Shown here in pieces: positions 51,652 to 60,969 of a stretch of 64,000 bases of DNA (the first letter of the stretch is position 1; every line of letters begins with the position of its first letter). Origin of the DNA: Microbacterium sp. MYb62 (GTDB lineage: Bacteria > Actinomycetota > Actinomycetes > Actinomycetales > Microbacteriaceae); NCBI RefSeq assembly GCF_002979475.1, contig NZ_PCOY01000006.1, positions 62,001 through 126,000 of the forward strand. Direction: 5' to 3'. A program made the position numbers and the translations under genes. A model generated the notes under the pieces. That model searched no databases. It was not told where the DNA came from and saw only the letters and a list, made by a program, of their open reading frames with translations.

Positions 51652-52047
51652 GTGACGGATGCAGTGAACACGTACCCCGGTGAGCGTCTCGGACTTCCCG
51701 AATCCGGCCCGAGGAGCATCGCCCGCCCTGGCCGTCGCATCGGCGCCCTTCTGATCGACTGGACGGCCGCGGTCATCCTGTCGCTCGCATTCTTCGACTA
51801 CGACCCGTTCGCGACCCTCGTGATCTTCGCCGTGGTGCAGGTCCTGTTCATCCCGACCGCAGGCGGCAGCCCCGGTCATCGCATCCTCGGCATGCGCGTC
51901 GTGCGTCTCGGCGGCGGCTGGGTGGGACTCTGGCGTCCTCTCGTGCGCACCCTGCTGCTGATCTTCGTGATCCCTGCCGTCGTGTGGGATCCCGATCAGC
52001 GCGGCCTCCACGACAAGGCGGCCGGGACGGTCCTGATCCGCGCCTGA
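51652..52047 (+). CDS. RDD-family membrane protein
   Basis: A 131-residue protein. RPGRRIGALLIDWTAAVIL holds the R and D residues of the family; two to three hydrophobic helices follow, with GHRILGMRVVR between them. RDD proteins are membrane proteins of mostly unknown function. It follows glnA1 divergently, and its C-terminal end lies 7 bp from the convergent RimB-like gene. GTG start. Confidence 0.87.
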   Translation: MTDAVNTYPGERLGLPESGPRSIARPGRRIGALLIDWTAAVILSLAFFDYDPFATLVIFAVVQVLFIPTAGGSPGHRILGMRVVRLGGGWVGLWRPLVRTLLLIFVIPAVVWDPDQRGLHDKAAGTVLIRA

Positions 52048-52054
52048 GGTCGAC

Positions 52055-52537
52055 TCAGACCTTGCCGCGGTTGCGGCGCCGCGCCTCACGCGGTGCTCGC
52101 CCGCCCAGGAACGATCGTGCCGGGTCGACGGCGAAGCCCTGACGCAGCGCTTCGCGTCCGATGAGCATCCGGAAGCCCATCTCGTCGCGATTACTGAGTG
52201 TGACTTCGGCGAGCACTTCGCGGTCCACGAGTCGGATCAGCAGCTCCACCACAAGGCGCTCCTGCGCGTGTCCCGACGAGCTGCGGACGGCGCGACGGTC
52301 GTGCACGGGGCACTGGACGACCACGGCGTCTTCCTGGCTGTCCTGCCAGGGCTTGACCTTGAAGCGGACCCAGGGCTCGTCGTCCTGCTCGAACTCCACG
52401 ATGTCGAAAGCATGCAGCGATGAGGTGCGTGCGCCCGTGTCGATCTTGGCCTTGAGCCAGTCGACTCCGAGATCGGGCAGGCTCACCCATTCTCGCCACC
52501 CCGTAAGGGTGTTTGAATGGGGGGTAGTCCTACTCAC
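52055..52537 (-). CDS. rimB: RimB-like retropepsin-type protease
   Basis: A 160-residue protein of the ATP-dependent zinc protease/retropepsin family (PF05618). The aspartic site is in KIDTGARTSSLHA, with a second conserved block MGFRMLIGREAL. In Pseudomonas, RimB is a protease that acts with RimK on ribosomal protein S6 tails. GTG at 52537 is chosen because AGGA lies 8 nt before it; an ATG at 52546 would leave no room for a ribosome binding site. It is divergent from rimK with 29 bp between starts. The symbol rests on synteny. Confidence 0.8.
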   Translation of the reverse strand: MSRTTPHSNTLTGWREWVSLPDLGVDWLKAKIDTGARTSSLHAFDIVEFEQDDEPWVRFKVKPWQDSQEDAVVVQCPVHDRRAVRSSSGHAQERLVVELLIRLVDREVLAEVTLSNRDEMGFRMLIGREALRQGFAVDPARSFLGGRAPREARRRNRGKV

Positions 52538-52566
52538 CTGATACATCCTGGCAGGAAAAATCCCCC

Positions 52567-53754
52567 GTGAAGATCGCAGTGCTCTCCCGCGCGCCGCAGG
52601 CGTACTCCACCCAGCGACTGCGTGCGGCCGCGCTTCAGCGCGGGCACAACGTCAAGGTGCTCAACACGCTGCGCTTCGCGATCGACCTGACCGCCGAGGA
52701 ACCCGACCTGCACTACCGGGGTCGTCAGCTCAGCGACTATGACGCGATCCTGCCGCGCATCGGCAACTCGATCACCTACTTCGGCACCGCCGTCGTGCGC
52801 CAGTTCGAGCAGATGGACGTCTACACGCCGAACACCGCGAACGGGATCTCCAGTGCGCGCGACAAGCTCCGTGCGAACCAGATCCTGTCACGACACAACA
52901 TCGCGATGCCTCCGACCGCGTTCGTGCGCAATCGTGCGGACGTGCGCCCGGCGATCGAGCGCGTCGGCGGCGCGCCCGTCGTGATCAAGCTCCTGGAGGG
53001 CACCCAGGGCATCGGCGTCATCCTCGCCCCGCAGGTGAAGGTCGCCGAGGCGATCATCGAGACGCTGCACTCCACCAAGCAGAACGTCCTCATCCAGAAG
53101 TTCATCTCGGAGAGCCGCGGGCGAGACATCCGCGCCCTGGTCGTCGGCGACCGGGTGGTCGCCGCGATGCGACGGTCCGCCGCCGGAGACGAGTTCCGCT
53201 CCAACGTGCATCGCGGGGGATCGGTCGAGGCCGTCGAGCTCGACCCCGTGTACGAGCGCGCCGCGGTGCGCTCGGCCCAGATCATGGGGCTGCGCGTCGC
53301 CGGCGTCGACATGCTCGAAGGCGATGAAGGCCCTCTCGTGATGGAGGTCAACTCCTCGCCGGGCCTGCAGGGCATCGAGACCGCCACGAAGCTCGATGTC
53401 GCCGGCGCCATCATCGACTACATCGCCGGTCAGGTCGCTTTCCCCGAGATCGACGTGAGGCAACGTCTGACGGTCTCGACGGGATACGGCGTGGCCGAGC
53501 TGATGGTCCACGGCGCCGTCGACCTGGTGGGGAAGACCCTGGGCGAGGCCGGGCTCTGGGAACGCGACATCACGGTGCTCACCCTGCACCGCGGCGTCAG
53601 CGTGATTCCCAACCCGCGCAAGCACGTCGTGCTCGAAGCGGACGACAGACTGTTCTGCTTCGGCAAGCTCGACGAGATGCGGTCGATGGTCCCCGAACGC
53701 CGCCGTCGCCGCGCGAAGGTCCGCCGGCTGCCACGGCAGCCCCTGTCGGAATGA
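52567..53754 (+). CDS. rimK: RimK-family ATP-grasp ligase with TrkA-C-like tail
   Basis: An ATP-grasp ligase that adds glutamate to protein C-termini, RimK-like. Residues 1-300: MKIAVLSRAPQAYSTQRL, the GGAPVVIKLLEGTQGIGV ATP loop and VMEVNSSPGLQGIE, the metal-binding end. After about 300 comes an extra domain (TLGEAGLWERDITVLTLHRG and FGKLDEM) that resembles TrkA-C/RCK regulatory domains. 395 residues, about 95 longer than E. coli RimK. GTG start with AGGA upstream; the target protein is unproven. Confidence 0.88.
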   Translation: MKIAVLSRAPQAYSTQRLRAAALQRGHNVKVLNTLRFAIDLTAEEPDLHYRGRQLSDYDAILPRIGNSITYFGTAVVRQFEQMDVYTPNTANGISSARDKLRANQILSRHNIAMPPTAFVRNRADVRPAIERVGGAPVVIKLLEGTQGIGVILAPQVKVAEAIIETLHSTKQNVLIQKFISESRGRDIRALVVGDRVVAAMRRSAAGDEFRSNVHRGGSVEAVELDPVYERAAVRSAQIMGLRVAGVDMLEGDEGPLVMEVNSSPGLQGIETATKLDVAGAIIDYIAGQVAFPEIDVRQRLTVSTGYGVAELMVHGAVDLVGKTLGEAGLWERDITVLTLHRGVSVIPNPRKHVVLEADDRLFCFGKLDEMRSMVPERRRRRAKVRRLPRQPLSE

Positions 53755-53758
53755 CGAA

Positions 53759-53791
53759 GAGCGCGGCCGCCCTCCGGGGGCGGCCGCGCTC
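53759..53791. terminator. bidirectional terminator between rimK and the DUF4191 gene
   Basis: A 14-bp perfect stem GAGCGCGGCCGCCC with its complement and a 5-nt loop, between convergent genes. Confidence 0.82.
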
Positions 53792-53814
53792 TCACGCTTC
53801 GGTCTCGTACGTAC

Positions 53815-54525
53815 TCAACGAGGGCGCTGCGAACGCACCTTCGTCGGGTCGATGCCCTTCGGGATCGGCAGCGAGGACAGCGACTGCGATACGGAGTCGA
53901 CACGGCGGATCACCGCGGACATGGTGGCCTTGTCGATCGCTTTCGGCAGCTTCTTGATCGTCTTGGAGAGATCCGCGATCGGGACCTCATCTTCGCCGTG
54001 CCCCACGTAGAGCACCGTGACCGGCACGCCGTGTGCCACGCGCTGAGCCTTGCTGCGCTCCTCGTTGACGAGGCGGGTCAGCCGGCCACGTGCACCTTCG
54101 CCGACGACGACGATGCCGCCTCGACCGATCGTGCGGTAGACGGCTTCCTGCGTCTTCGGGTTGATGCCGACAGGCGTGTCGGAAGCCTGCCACTTGCGGC
54201 CCAGGCTGGTGCTGAGCACGTGTCCCGCGGCTCCGGGCATGCCGTCGATCTTCGTGTACATGGCAGACGTCGAGAGCCGTGTCATGAGGAAGAGTGCGCC
54301 GAGAACACCCAGCATCAGTCCTGTGATTCCCCACAGGACGAGCGTCCAGACCTGGAACGGCGGGATCAGGTACCCGGCGACGAGGCCGAGGAGGACGCCT
54401 CCGACGAGGATCGCGATCTGGGCCCAGGGGAGCCACGAGTAGGCCTCGCGGGTGAACCGGAAGAGGGACTTGATCTGGGAGAAGAACCCAGGACGCTTTT
54501 CGGGTTCAGGAGCACGCTTTGCCAT
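53815..54525 (-). CDS. DUF4191 membrane protein
   Basis: A 236-residue actinobacterial DUF4191 protein. Two hydrophobic helices lie at about 34-54 and 60-83; before them is a basic N-terminus. The following cytoplasmic region includes GRKWQASDTPVGINPKTQEAVYR and GRGGIVVVGEGARGR. Often encoded near lipoate and 2-oxoacid dehydrogenase genes in actinobacteria, as here (sucB-lpdA nearby). Function unknown. TAGGCT 7 nt upstream of the ATG. Confidence 0.85.
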   Translation of the reverse strand: MAKRAPEPEKRPGFFSQIKSLFRFTREAYSWLPWAQIAILVGGVLLGLVAGYLIPPFQVWTLVLWGITGLMLGVLGALFLMTRLSTSAMYTKIDGMPGAAGHVLSTSLGRKWQASDTPVGINPKTQEAVYRTIGRGGIVVVGEGARGRLTRLVNEERSKAQRVAHGVPVTVLYVGHGEDEVPIADLSKTIKKLPKAIDKATMSAVIRRVDSVSQSLSSLPIPKGIDPTKVRSQRPR

Positions 54526-54532
54526 GAGGACC

Positions 54533-54538
54533 AGCCTA
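54533..54538 (-). promoter_or_regulatory. -10 element of the DUF4191 gene, leaderless
   Basis: TAGGCT on the minus strand, 7 nt before the ATG at 54525. Confidence 0.5.
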
Positions 54539-54686
54539 CCGAGTCCGCGGGCTCCGTGATGTCGCCGTTCGCGCCGAGCGGAGCGTGCGACACAACTTCT
54601 CCTGCACGACTGCGATGCAGGGCGCTATCTGTTCGCATCGCTCCGGAGAGGGCGAGAACCTCTCGGGCCTGCGGTGTGATGGGGAC

Positions 54687-56183
54687 ATGGCAGACATCGA
54701 GAATGAAGGCGGCGTGGGGCCGCCTCTTCTTCCGGGGACGCATCGAGTGGTCCGGACCCTCGACGCGAGCGAGGGGCCGTTCGCAGGGACGCTCGTGACC
54801 TCGGGAGACGGGGTGGCCGTGCGGGTGGATGCGGCGGCCCTCGGGGGATGGGTGGGGTGGCGCTTCTCCGGAGCGGAGCACGTCGCCGCGCCCCTCGATG
54901 TCTGTCGGCGCAGGGACGGACATGACGCGTTGCTCCCGTGGTGCACCGAGCGGGTCACGGCCTTCCTCGTTCGACGGACGGCCGCCGGCGCGATCCTCAC
55001 TCCGGGGGAGAACAGCACGCTCGTCATCAGCATTCTCCGCGGACTCGATGAGGTGGGCGAGGGCATCGAGGGCGTCCGTGCCGGGGAGTGGTGGCTGACC
55101 GACGGGGGACGTCCGGTGTTCGTCTTCGGCGTCGGGACCGATGTCCGGGTCGGCGTGGTCGAGATCATCGATCGGGTGGCGGAGCACAGCGCGGACAAGG
55201 CGCTGAAGCGCGCGCTCGGCACGATCCTCGAAGGGTTGGAGAGGGCCGCACCACAGCCGCGTATCCCGCACGGGCTCATCTCAGCGTGGGAGGACGACCT
55301 GCTGAGCATCGCTGCCCCGCAGCCGCTCGAGCGTGGTGCCCATGCCCCGGAACCTGCCAGGAGAGCCGCTCGGACAGGCGTTGAACGAGATCTGCGGCCG
55401 ACGGCACCTCGTCTACGAGCGGATCGAGTGCGCAGGCAGGACGGTCGGCGCGCTGTCGCGATGAGACCGGCCCCTGTTGCTCTGGTGCGGGGAGTCCCGG
55501 ATGTGATCCGGGCCAGGATCCGAAGTCTCGGGAGGGCCCGTCACGGTCGGGGAACTGCACAGGCGCCGCAGGGCGATCAGTCGGCGCGAAGAGGAGCGGA
55601 GCGGCGCGTCGGTGTGCGACGCCGTTCGTTGATCATCGCGGGCGCCGCCGCCACAGCGGTCCTTGCCGGCGGCCTGCTCTGGCCGAGCGGCGATGCCCCA
55701 GGCGAGGTGTCGGACGCGGTGGAAGGCACCCCCGCGGGGGTGCGCTCACCGCAGGGGCAGGAGTCGACCCCTGTGGAGACGCCGACGAAGCCCGGTGTCG
55801 CCGACGCTGCGGAGGCTGACGCTGCCGAGGATGTGCATGTCGGAGCGGAGTCGACCGCAGACGCGCCGGAGACGGCGATACCCGCTCTGCTGGACGCGAT
55901 CGCGGAGTGTCGCGCGGAGGAGGTCTCCTCGTGCCCGGCTGCGGTGGCGGCTGATTCCGCGGGAGTCCTGGACGCTCTCGCATCGGTGGGCTCTGACTCG
56001 TCGACCACCGAGCTGGTGGACGAGTACGGGGACGTCGCCGTCGTCCGACTGAGGATCGGAGTTCCCGCCGAGGGGGAAGAGGCGAGCGCGGATGCTCCCG
56101 GGCAACTGATGGTGGTACTCATCCGCTCCGCAGACAAATGGCTGGTCCGCGACGTCTACGACGTCGCGGACCAGCCAGGATGA
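54687..56183 (+). CDS. membrane protein of unknown function
   Basis: A 498-residue protein that I do not recognise. Residues 1-215 are a compact cytoplasmic-looking domain (LPGTHRVVRTLDA, GWRFSGAEHV, WWLTDGGRPVFVF). An arginine-rich linker follows (215-310), then a single membrane helix (LIIAGAAATAVLAGGLLW), a Pro/Glu/Asp/Ala-rich stalk, and an outer domain near 400-498 that ends KWLVRDVYDVADQPG. The plan suggests a type II-like membrane protein that senses or scaffolds. The ATG at 54687 lacks a clear ribosome binding site. It converges with sucB. Confidence 0.6.
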   Translation: MADIENEGGVGPPLLPGTHRVVRTLDASEGPFAGTLVTSGDGVAVRVDAAALGGWVGWRFSGAEHVAAPLDVCRRRDGHDALLPWCTERVTAFLVRRTAAGAILTPGENSTLVISILRGLDEVGEGIEGVRAGEWWLTDGGRPVFVFGVGTDVRVGVVEIIDRVAEHSADKALKRALGTILEGLERAAPQPRIPHGLISAWEDDLLSIAAPQPLERGAHAPEPARRAARTGVERDLRPTAPRLRADRVRRQDGRRAVAMRPAPVALVRGVPDVIRARIRSLGRARHGRGTAQAPQGDQSARRGAERRVGVRRRSLIIAGAAATAVLAGGLLWPSGDAPGEVSDAVEGTPAGVRSPQGQESTPVETPTKPGVADAAEADAAEDVHVGAESTADAPETAIPALLDAIAECRAEEVSSCPAAVAADSAGVLDALASVGSDSSTTELVDEYGDVAVVRLRIGVPAEGEEASADAPGQLMVVLIRSADKWLVRDVYDVADQPG

Positions 56184-56193
56184 TCTCTCGCTG

Positions 56194-57939
56194 TCAGGCG
56201 CCGAGCTGGGACGCGAACTGCGCGGCCTCGAGACGGGCCTTGATCGCGCCGAGGAAGCGCGCCGCGTCAGCACCGTCGATGATCCGGTGGTCATACGAGA
56301 GGGCGAGGTACACGTACGACCGGATCGCGATCGCATCGGCGCCGCCGACCTTGACGAGGCCAGGGCGCTTGACGACCGTACCGGTGCCGAGGATCGCGGA
56401 CTGCGGGAGGAAGACGACGGGCGTGTCGAACAGCGCACCGCGCGAACCGGTGTTGGTCAGCGTGAAGGTGCCGCCGGCGAGCTCGTCGGGCTTCAGCTTG
56501 TTCTCGCGCGTGCGGGCGGCGAGATCAGCGATCTCGTGCGCGATCTGCGCGATGTTCTTCGACGCCGCGTCCCGCAGGACGGGGGTGAGCAAGCCGCGCT
56601 CGGTGTCGACGGCGATCGACACGTTCTCGGTCGCGGGGTAGACGATCTGCTCCCCGTCGACGGTGGCGTTCACGATCGGGAACGCCTGGAGAGCCTCTGC
56701 GCTCGCGAGTGCGAAGAACGGCAGGAAGGACAGCTTGTCGCCGGTCTTCTCGAGGAACGACGCCTTCACGCTGTCGCGGTACTCGGCGAGAGCCGTGACA
56801 TCGACCTCGACGACCGTGGTCAGCTGTGCCGTCTGCTGCATCGACTCCACCGCACGCTTGGCGAGGACCTTGCGCAGACGCGACATCGGCTGGGTGGTGC
56901 CGCGCAGCGGAGAGACCTCGAGTGGAGCCGGAGCAGCGGCCGCCGGAGCGGCGGGTGCTGCCGGCGCGGTCTCCGCAGCCTTCAGCACGTCTTCCTTGCG
57001 AATGCGACCGCCCACACCGGTGCCGGTGACGGTGGCCAGGTCGACGCCCTGCTGAGAGGCCAGGCGTCGCACCAGCGGTGTCACGTACAGGTTGTCGCTC
57101 TCGGTGGGCAGCGTGAGCTTCGGCGCTGCAGGTGCTGCAGCGGCCGGTGCTGCAGCGGCAGGTGCCGGCGCGGGGGCCGGTGTCGGAGCGGCTGCGGGTG
57201 CCGGAGCGGCAGGCGCTTCTGCGGCGGGAGCCGGAGCTGCGGGAGCCGAAGCTGCGGGAGCCGGAGCGGCAGGAGCTTCTGCGGCAGGAGCCGGAGCGGC
57301 TGCCGCAGCACCCGAGCCGACACGGGCGAGCACGGCGCCGACGGCGACGGTCTCGTCTTCGGCCGCGACGATCTCCTGCAGAACGCCGGCGACCGGCGAG
57401 GGGATCTCGGTGTCGACCTTGTCGGTGGAGATCTCCAGAAGGGCCTCGTCGACCGCGATGCTGTCGCCGACCTGCTTCAGCCACCGGGTCACGGTGCCCT
57501 CGGTCACGCTCTCACCGAGCTCGGGGAGCACGATGTCCGTCGCGTCGCCGGTGGGAGCCGCGGGTGCGGTCTCGGCCGCGGGGGCTTCTGCGGCAGGCGC
57601 CGGAGCCGCGGGTGCAGCTTCAGCCGGAGCGGCCTCGGCGGGCGCCTCCTCTGCGGCAGGAGCAGCGGCGGCGGGCGCGTCTGCGGCCGGAGCCGCGGCG
57701 CTGCCGTCGCCGATGCGCGCGAGCAGGGCGCCGACCTCGACGGTCTCGTCCTCGGAGACGAGGATCTCCTCGATCACACCGGACACGGGGGAGGGGATCT
57801 CGGTGTCGACCTTGTCGGTCGAGATCTCGAGCAGGCCCTCGTCCGCCTGCACGGTGTCTCCCACCTGCTTGAGCCAGCGGGTGACCGTACCCTCTGTGAC
57901 GCTCTCGCCGAGAGCGGGGAGGACGACGGATGTGCTCAT
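56194..57939 (-). CDS. sucB: 2-oxoacid dehydrogenase E2, dihydrolipoamide acyltransferase
   Basis: E2 of the pyruvate/2-oxoglutarate dehydrogenase complex. Two N-terminal lipoyl domains carry the same [14 protein letters not shown] motif (first lipoyl Lys K43), joined by Ala/Pro/Glu-rich linkers. A peripheral-subunit-binding domain ([20 protein letters not shown]) follows, then the catalytic domain with [14 protein letters not shown]. 581 residues. In actinobacteria one E2 may serve both complexes, so the sucB symbol is by convention. GAAGGAG precedes the ATG. Last gene of pepA-lpdA-sucB. Confidence 0.92.
   Translation of the reverse strand: MSTSVVLPALGESVTEGTVTRWLKQVGDTVQADEGLLEISTDKVDTEIPSPVSGVIEEILVSEDETVEVGALLARIGDGSAAAPAADAPAAAAPAAEEAPAEAAPAEAAPAAPAPAAEAPAAETAPAAPTGDATDIVLPELGESVTEGTVTRWLKQVGDSIAVDEALLEISTDKVDTEIPSPVAGVLQEIVAAEDETVAVGAVLARVGSGAAAAAPAPAAEAPAAPAPAASAPAAPAPAAEAPAAPAPAAAPTPAPAPAPAAAAPAAAAPAAPKLTLPTESDNLYVTPLVRRLASQQGVDLATVTGTGVGGRIRKEDVLKAAETAPAAPAAPAAAAPAPLEVSPLRGTTQPMSRLRKVLAKRAVESMQQTAQLTTVVEVDVTALAEYRDSVKASFLEKTGDKLSFLPFFALASAEALQAFPIVNATVDGEQIVYPATENVSIAVDTERGLLTPVLRDAASKNIAQIAHEIADLAARTRENKLKPDELAGGTFTLTNTGSRGALFDTPVVFLPQSAILGTGTVVKRPGLVKVGGADAIAIRSYVYLALSYDHRIIDGADAARFLGAIKARLEAAQFASQLGA
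57120..57310 (-). repeat. Ala/Pro-rich repetitive linker in sucB
   Basis: Near-repeats of [16 protein letters not shown] units between the second lipoyl domain and the E1/E3-binding domain. This is the flexible swinging-arm linker of E2 proteins, a shorter version of which lies between the two lipoyl domains. Confidence 0.75.
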
Positions 57940-58006
57940 GACTGAGTCTCCTTCAGGAAGTTGTATGACGCTTGTCTAGCTTAGTGACTCGGGCACCGGT
58001 TGGTGC

Positions 58007-59380
58007 TCAGAGGGCGTGCAGGGGCTTGCCGGCCAGGGCGAGGAAGGCCTCGCCGAGGGCCTCGCTCTGGGTCGGGTGGGCATGGATCAGGGGTGCGATG
58101 TCCTCCGGGTGGGCCTCCCAGGCGACAGCGAGCTGGCCTTCGGTGATGAGCTCCCCGACGCGATCGCCGAGAAGATGCACGCCGATGACGGGGCCGTCCT
58201 TGAGGCGGACGACCTTCACGAGACCACTCGTTCCGATGATCTCGCTCTTGCCGTTTCCGGCGAGGTTGTACTCGTACGCGACGATCGCGTCGGCTCCGTG
58301 CTCGGTGACCGCCGCCTCCTCGGTCACGCCCACCGAGGCGACCTCGGGGCTCGAATACGTCACCTTGGGGATCTGCACATCCGGGATGTTGGCCGGCGTG
58401 AGCCCGCCGATCCGCTCGGCGACGGCGATGCCCTGCTGGAAGCCGCGGTGCGCGAGCTGCAGGCCGGGGACGATGTCGCCCACCGCCCAGACGCCGGGCA
58501 CGCCGGTTCGCAGGTACTCGTCGACGGTCACGAAGCCGCGATCGAGCGTCACGCCGGCCTCTTCGAACCCGAGGTCGGCTGTGACCGGGCCGCGTCCGAC
58601 GGCGACGAGCAGGTAGTCGGCCGTGAACTGTGCGCCGTCCTCGAGCGTGACGGTGACGGACGAGTCGTCCTGCGCGGCGCTCTGGAAGCGGACGCCGAGC
58701 GAGTATTGGATGCCGCGGCGGCGGAAGGCCCGCTCCAGGCCCTTGCTGAGGGCGATGTCCTCGTTCGGGACGAGATGAGGCAGCGCCTCGATGATGGTGA
58801 CCTCGGAGCCGAAGGAGCGCCAGACGCTGGCGAACTCGACGCCGATCACACCGCCGCCGAGGATGAGGACGCGCTTGGGAATGACATCGAGGGCGAGCGC
58901 CTGCTCGCTCGTGAGGATGCGTCCGCCGATGTCCAGACCGGGAAGCGAGCGGCTGTAGGAGCCGGTCGCGAGCACGACGTCCGTGCCCACGTAGACGTCG
59001 TCGCCGACGCTGATGCTGCGATCAGGATTCAGCCGACCGAGTCCGGCGACCGTCGTGATGCCACGGGCCTTGACGAGACCTTCGAGTCCCTTGAACTTCT
59101 TGGCGACGATCCCCTCGCGGTACGCACGGACCCCGGCGGGGTCGATGCCCTCGAGCGTCGCGGTCACGCCGACGGACGCGGCATCGCGTACGTGCTCGGC
59201 CACCTCGGCCGCGTGCAGCAGCGCCTTGGTGGGAATGCACCCGCGGTGCAGGCAGGTGCCGCCGACCTTGTCCTTCTCGATGAGAGCGACGGTCTTGCCG
59301 AGCTCGCTGGCCCGCAGCGCCGCGGCGTATCCACCGCTGCCGCCGCCCAGGACGACGATGTCGAAGGTGTGGGTTGTCAT
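58007..59380 (-). CDS. lpdA: dihydrolipoyl dehydrogenase (E3)
   Basis: FAD enzyme that reoxidises dihydrolipoamide with NAD. The FAD motif GGGSGG is near residues 12-17; the redox cysteines are C43 and C48 in GGTCLHRGCIPTK; the NAD motif GGGVIGVE is mid-protein; the C-terminal HAHPTQSE holds the catalytic His-Glu pair. 457 residues, full length. It starts 3 bp after pepA, so they are co-transcribed, and it supplies E3 for both AceE and the OGDH complex. Confidence 0.95.
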   Translation of the reverse strand: MTTHTFDIVVLGGGSGGYAAALRASELGKTVALIEKDKVGGTCLHRGCIPTKALLHAAEVAEHVRDAASVGVTATLEGIDPAGVRAYREGIVAKKFKGLEGLVKARGITTVAGLGRLNPDRSISVGDDVYVGTDVVLATGSYSRSLPGLDIGGRILTSEQALALDVIPKRVLILGGGVIGVEFASVWRSFGSEVTIIEALPHLVPNEDIALSKGLERAFRRRGIQYSLGVRFQSAAQDDSSVTVTLEDGAQFTADYLLVAVGRGPVTADLGFEEAGVTLDRGFVTVDEYLRTGVPGVWAVGDIVPGLQLAHRGFQQGIAVAERIGGLTPANIPDVQIPKVTYSSPEVASVGVTEEAAVTEHGADAIVAYEYNLAGNGKSEIIGTSGLVKVVRLKDGPVIGVHLLGDRVGELITEGQLAVAWEAHPEDIAPLIHAHPTQSEALGEAFLALAGKPLHAL

Positions 59381-59383
59381 CTG

Positions 59384-60856
59384 TCATGCCTCCGTGTGGG
59401 ATGCTGCGGCGAAGGCGACGATCGATCGGACCATCGCCCCGGTGGGACCCTTCTCAGTGAAGCCGTAGGCGGAACCGGCGTGCTCGCCGGAACCGGCGAT
59501 GTCGAGATGCACCCACGGGATACGCGGTGCGTCGTCGGCATCCGAGGTTCGCCCGACGAACCGGCGCAGGAACAGGCCGGCGAACGAGGCGCCGCCCATC
59601 CGGTCGCTCATGTTCGCGTTCTGCAGATCAGCGATGGGGGACTCGAGCGACTCCTCCATGTAGTCCGGTAGCGGCATGTGCCACGCGGGCTCATCGACCA
59701 GGTCGGTCGCGGCGAGGAACTCGGCGACCGTGTCGTCGTCGCCGAACACGCCGGTGTGCCGGTGGCCGAGAGCGGCGACGATTGCTCCCGTGAGGGTGGC
59801 CACGTCGATGATGACGTCCGGGTTCTCGCGGCTCGCGGCGACGAGGCCGTCGGCGAGGACGAGTCGGCCCTCGGCGTCGGTGTTGTTGACCTCGACGGTC
59901 GTGCCGTCGAGGATGCGGATGACGTCGCCGGGGCGCAGCGCGCGGCCGGAGGGCATGTTGTCGGTGATGCAGAGCCAGGCGGTCACGTGGACCGGGAGGC
60001 CGAGCGTCGCGATCGCGCGGATCGCCGCGAGCGAGGTGGCGGCGCCCGCCATGTCGAACTTCATGCCGACCATCGATGCGGCGGGCTTCAGCGACAGGCC
60101 GCCGGTGTCGAAGGTGATGCCTTTGCCGACCAGGGCGATGTGCCGTGTCGCATCCGCAGGGGAGTAGTCGAGTCGTACGAGCCGCGGGGGACGGTCCGAG
60201 CCCTGTCCGACGCCCAGTATGCCGCCGAATCCCTGGTCGGCGAGCGCCTTCTCGTCGAGGATGTCGACGGTCACTTCGAGGTCGGCGACACTGTCGGCCG
60301 CGCTCTGCGCGAGCTGTGCGGGACTCTGCCACTCTGCGGGGACGTTCACGAGGTCCTTGATGAGAGCGACCGCGTCACCGATGGCTTGCGCGTGTGCGAC
60401 GTCGTCATCGCTGAGGTCCGCGTGGAGCGTGACCGCAACGGCGCGGGTCTTGCCCTTCTCGGTGCGGTATCCGTCGAACCGGTGTCCGCCGAGCACTGCC
60501 CCCTCGGCCGCCGCGGCGGCGAACGAGTCGAGGCCGTCGGCGAGAGCGACCGCGACGTGGTCGAATCCGGTCAGGGAGCGCAGTGCGGCGCCGGTCGCGT
60601 TGCGCACCGCCGCGGCATCGGGCTTGGCACCCGCCCCCACGACGGCGAACGGCAGCGAGGTCACCTCCGGCGCGTGCACCCGGACGAAGGACCCGGCAGA
60701 GCCGGTGAATCCGATACCCGCCAAGGTATCGGCGAGGCCGGGATACGCGGCCAGCGATTCCGCCGATTCGGGGAGGGTGGTCACGACGAGCACTGCGGCA
60801 TCTGCAGCGCTTCCGGGGAAATGATCGGTTGTGTGCGAGAGCGCGGGAAGCGTCAT
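59384..60856 (-). CDS. pepA: leucyl aminopeptidase
   Basis: M17 cytosolic aminopeptidase. Metal and active-site motifs are GKGITFDTGGLSLKP and NNTDAEGRLVLADGL. 490 residues, full length, with the N-terminal macro-like domain. TAGGAT lies 6 nt before the ATG, so the operon mRNA is probably leaderless. Being in front of lpdA is a conserved actinobacterial order with no obvious functional link. Confidence 0.93.
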   Translation of the reverse strand: MTLPALSHTTDHFPGSAADAAVLVVTTLPESAESLAAYPGLADTLAGIGFTGSAGSFVRVHAPEVTSLPFAVVGAGAKPDAAAVRNATGAALRSLTGFDHVAVALADGLDSFAAAAAEGAVLGGHRFDGYRTEKGKTRAVAVTLHADLSDDDVAHAQAIGDAVALIKDLVNVPAEWQSPAQLAQSAADSVADLEVTVDILDEKALADQGFGGILGVGQGSDRPPRLVRLDYSPADATRHIALVGKGITFDTGGLSLKPAASMVGMKFDMAGAATSLAAIRAIATLGLPVHVTAWLCITDNMPSGRALRPGDVIRILDGTTVEVNNTDAEGRLVLADGLVAASRENPDVIIDVATLTGAIVAALGHRHTGVFGDDDTVAEFLAATDLVDEPAWHMPLPDYMEESLESPIADLQNANMSDRMGGASFAGLFLRRFVGRTSDADDAPRIPWVHLDIAGSGEHAGSAYGFTEKGPTGAMVRSIVAFAAASHTEA

Positions 60857-60862
60857 GACTCC

Positions 60863-60868
60863 ATCCTA
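60863..60868 (-). promoter_or_regulatory. -10 element of the pepA-lpdA-sucB operon, leaderless
   Basis: TAGGAT on the minus strand ends 6 nt before the pepA ATG at 60856. Confidence 0.5.
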
Positions 60869-60957
60869 GGATCTCCGCCGCAGCATGGTCGCGCGCCCCG
60901 GTTGCGCGTGTTCGCTCTCAGCATGATGCTCCGCGCCCCGGTATCCGGACCTGCTCG

Positions 60958-60963
60958 TAGCAT
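60958..60963 (+). promoter_or_regulatory. -10 element of the PAC2 gene, leaderless
   Basis: TAGCAT ends 6 nt before the ATG at 60970. Confidence 0.5.
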
Positions 60964-60969
60964 GGAGAC

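Noticed and set aside
57120..57700. Tandem repeat or mobile insertion in the E2 gene
   Set aside because: The repeats encode the normal Ala/Pro linkers between lipoyl and binding domains and keep the reading frame.
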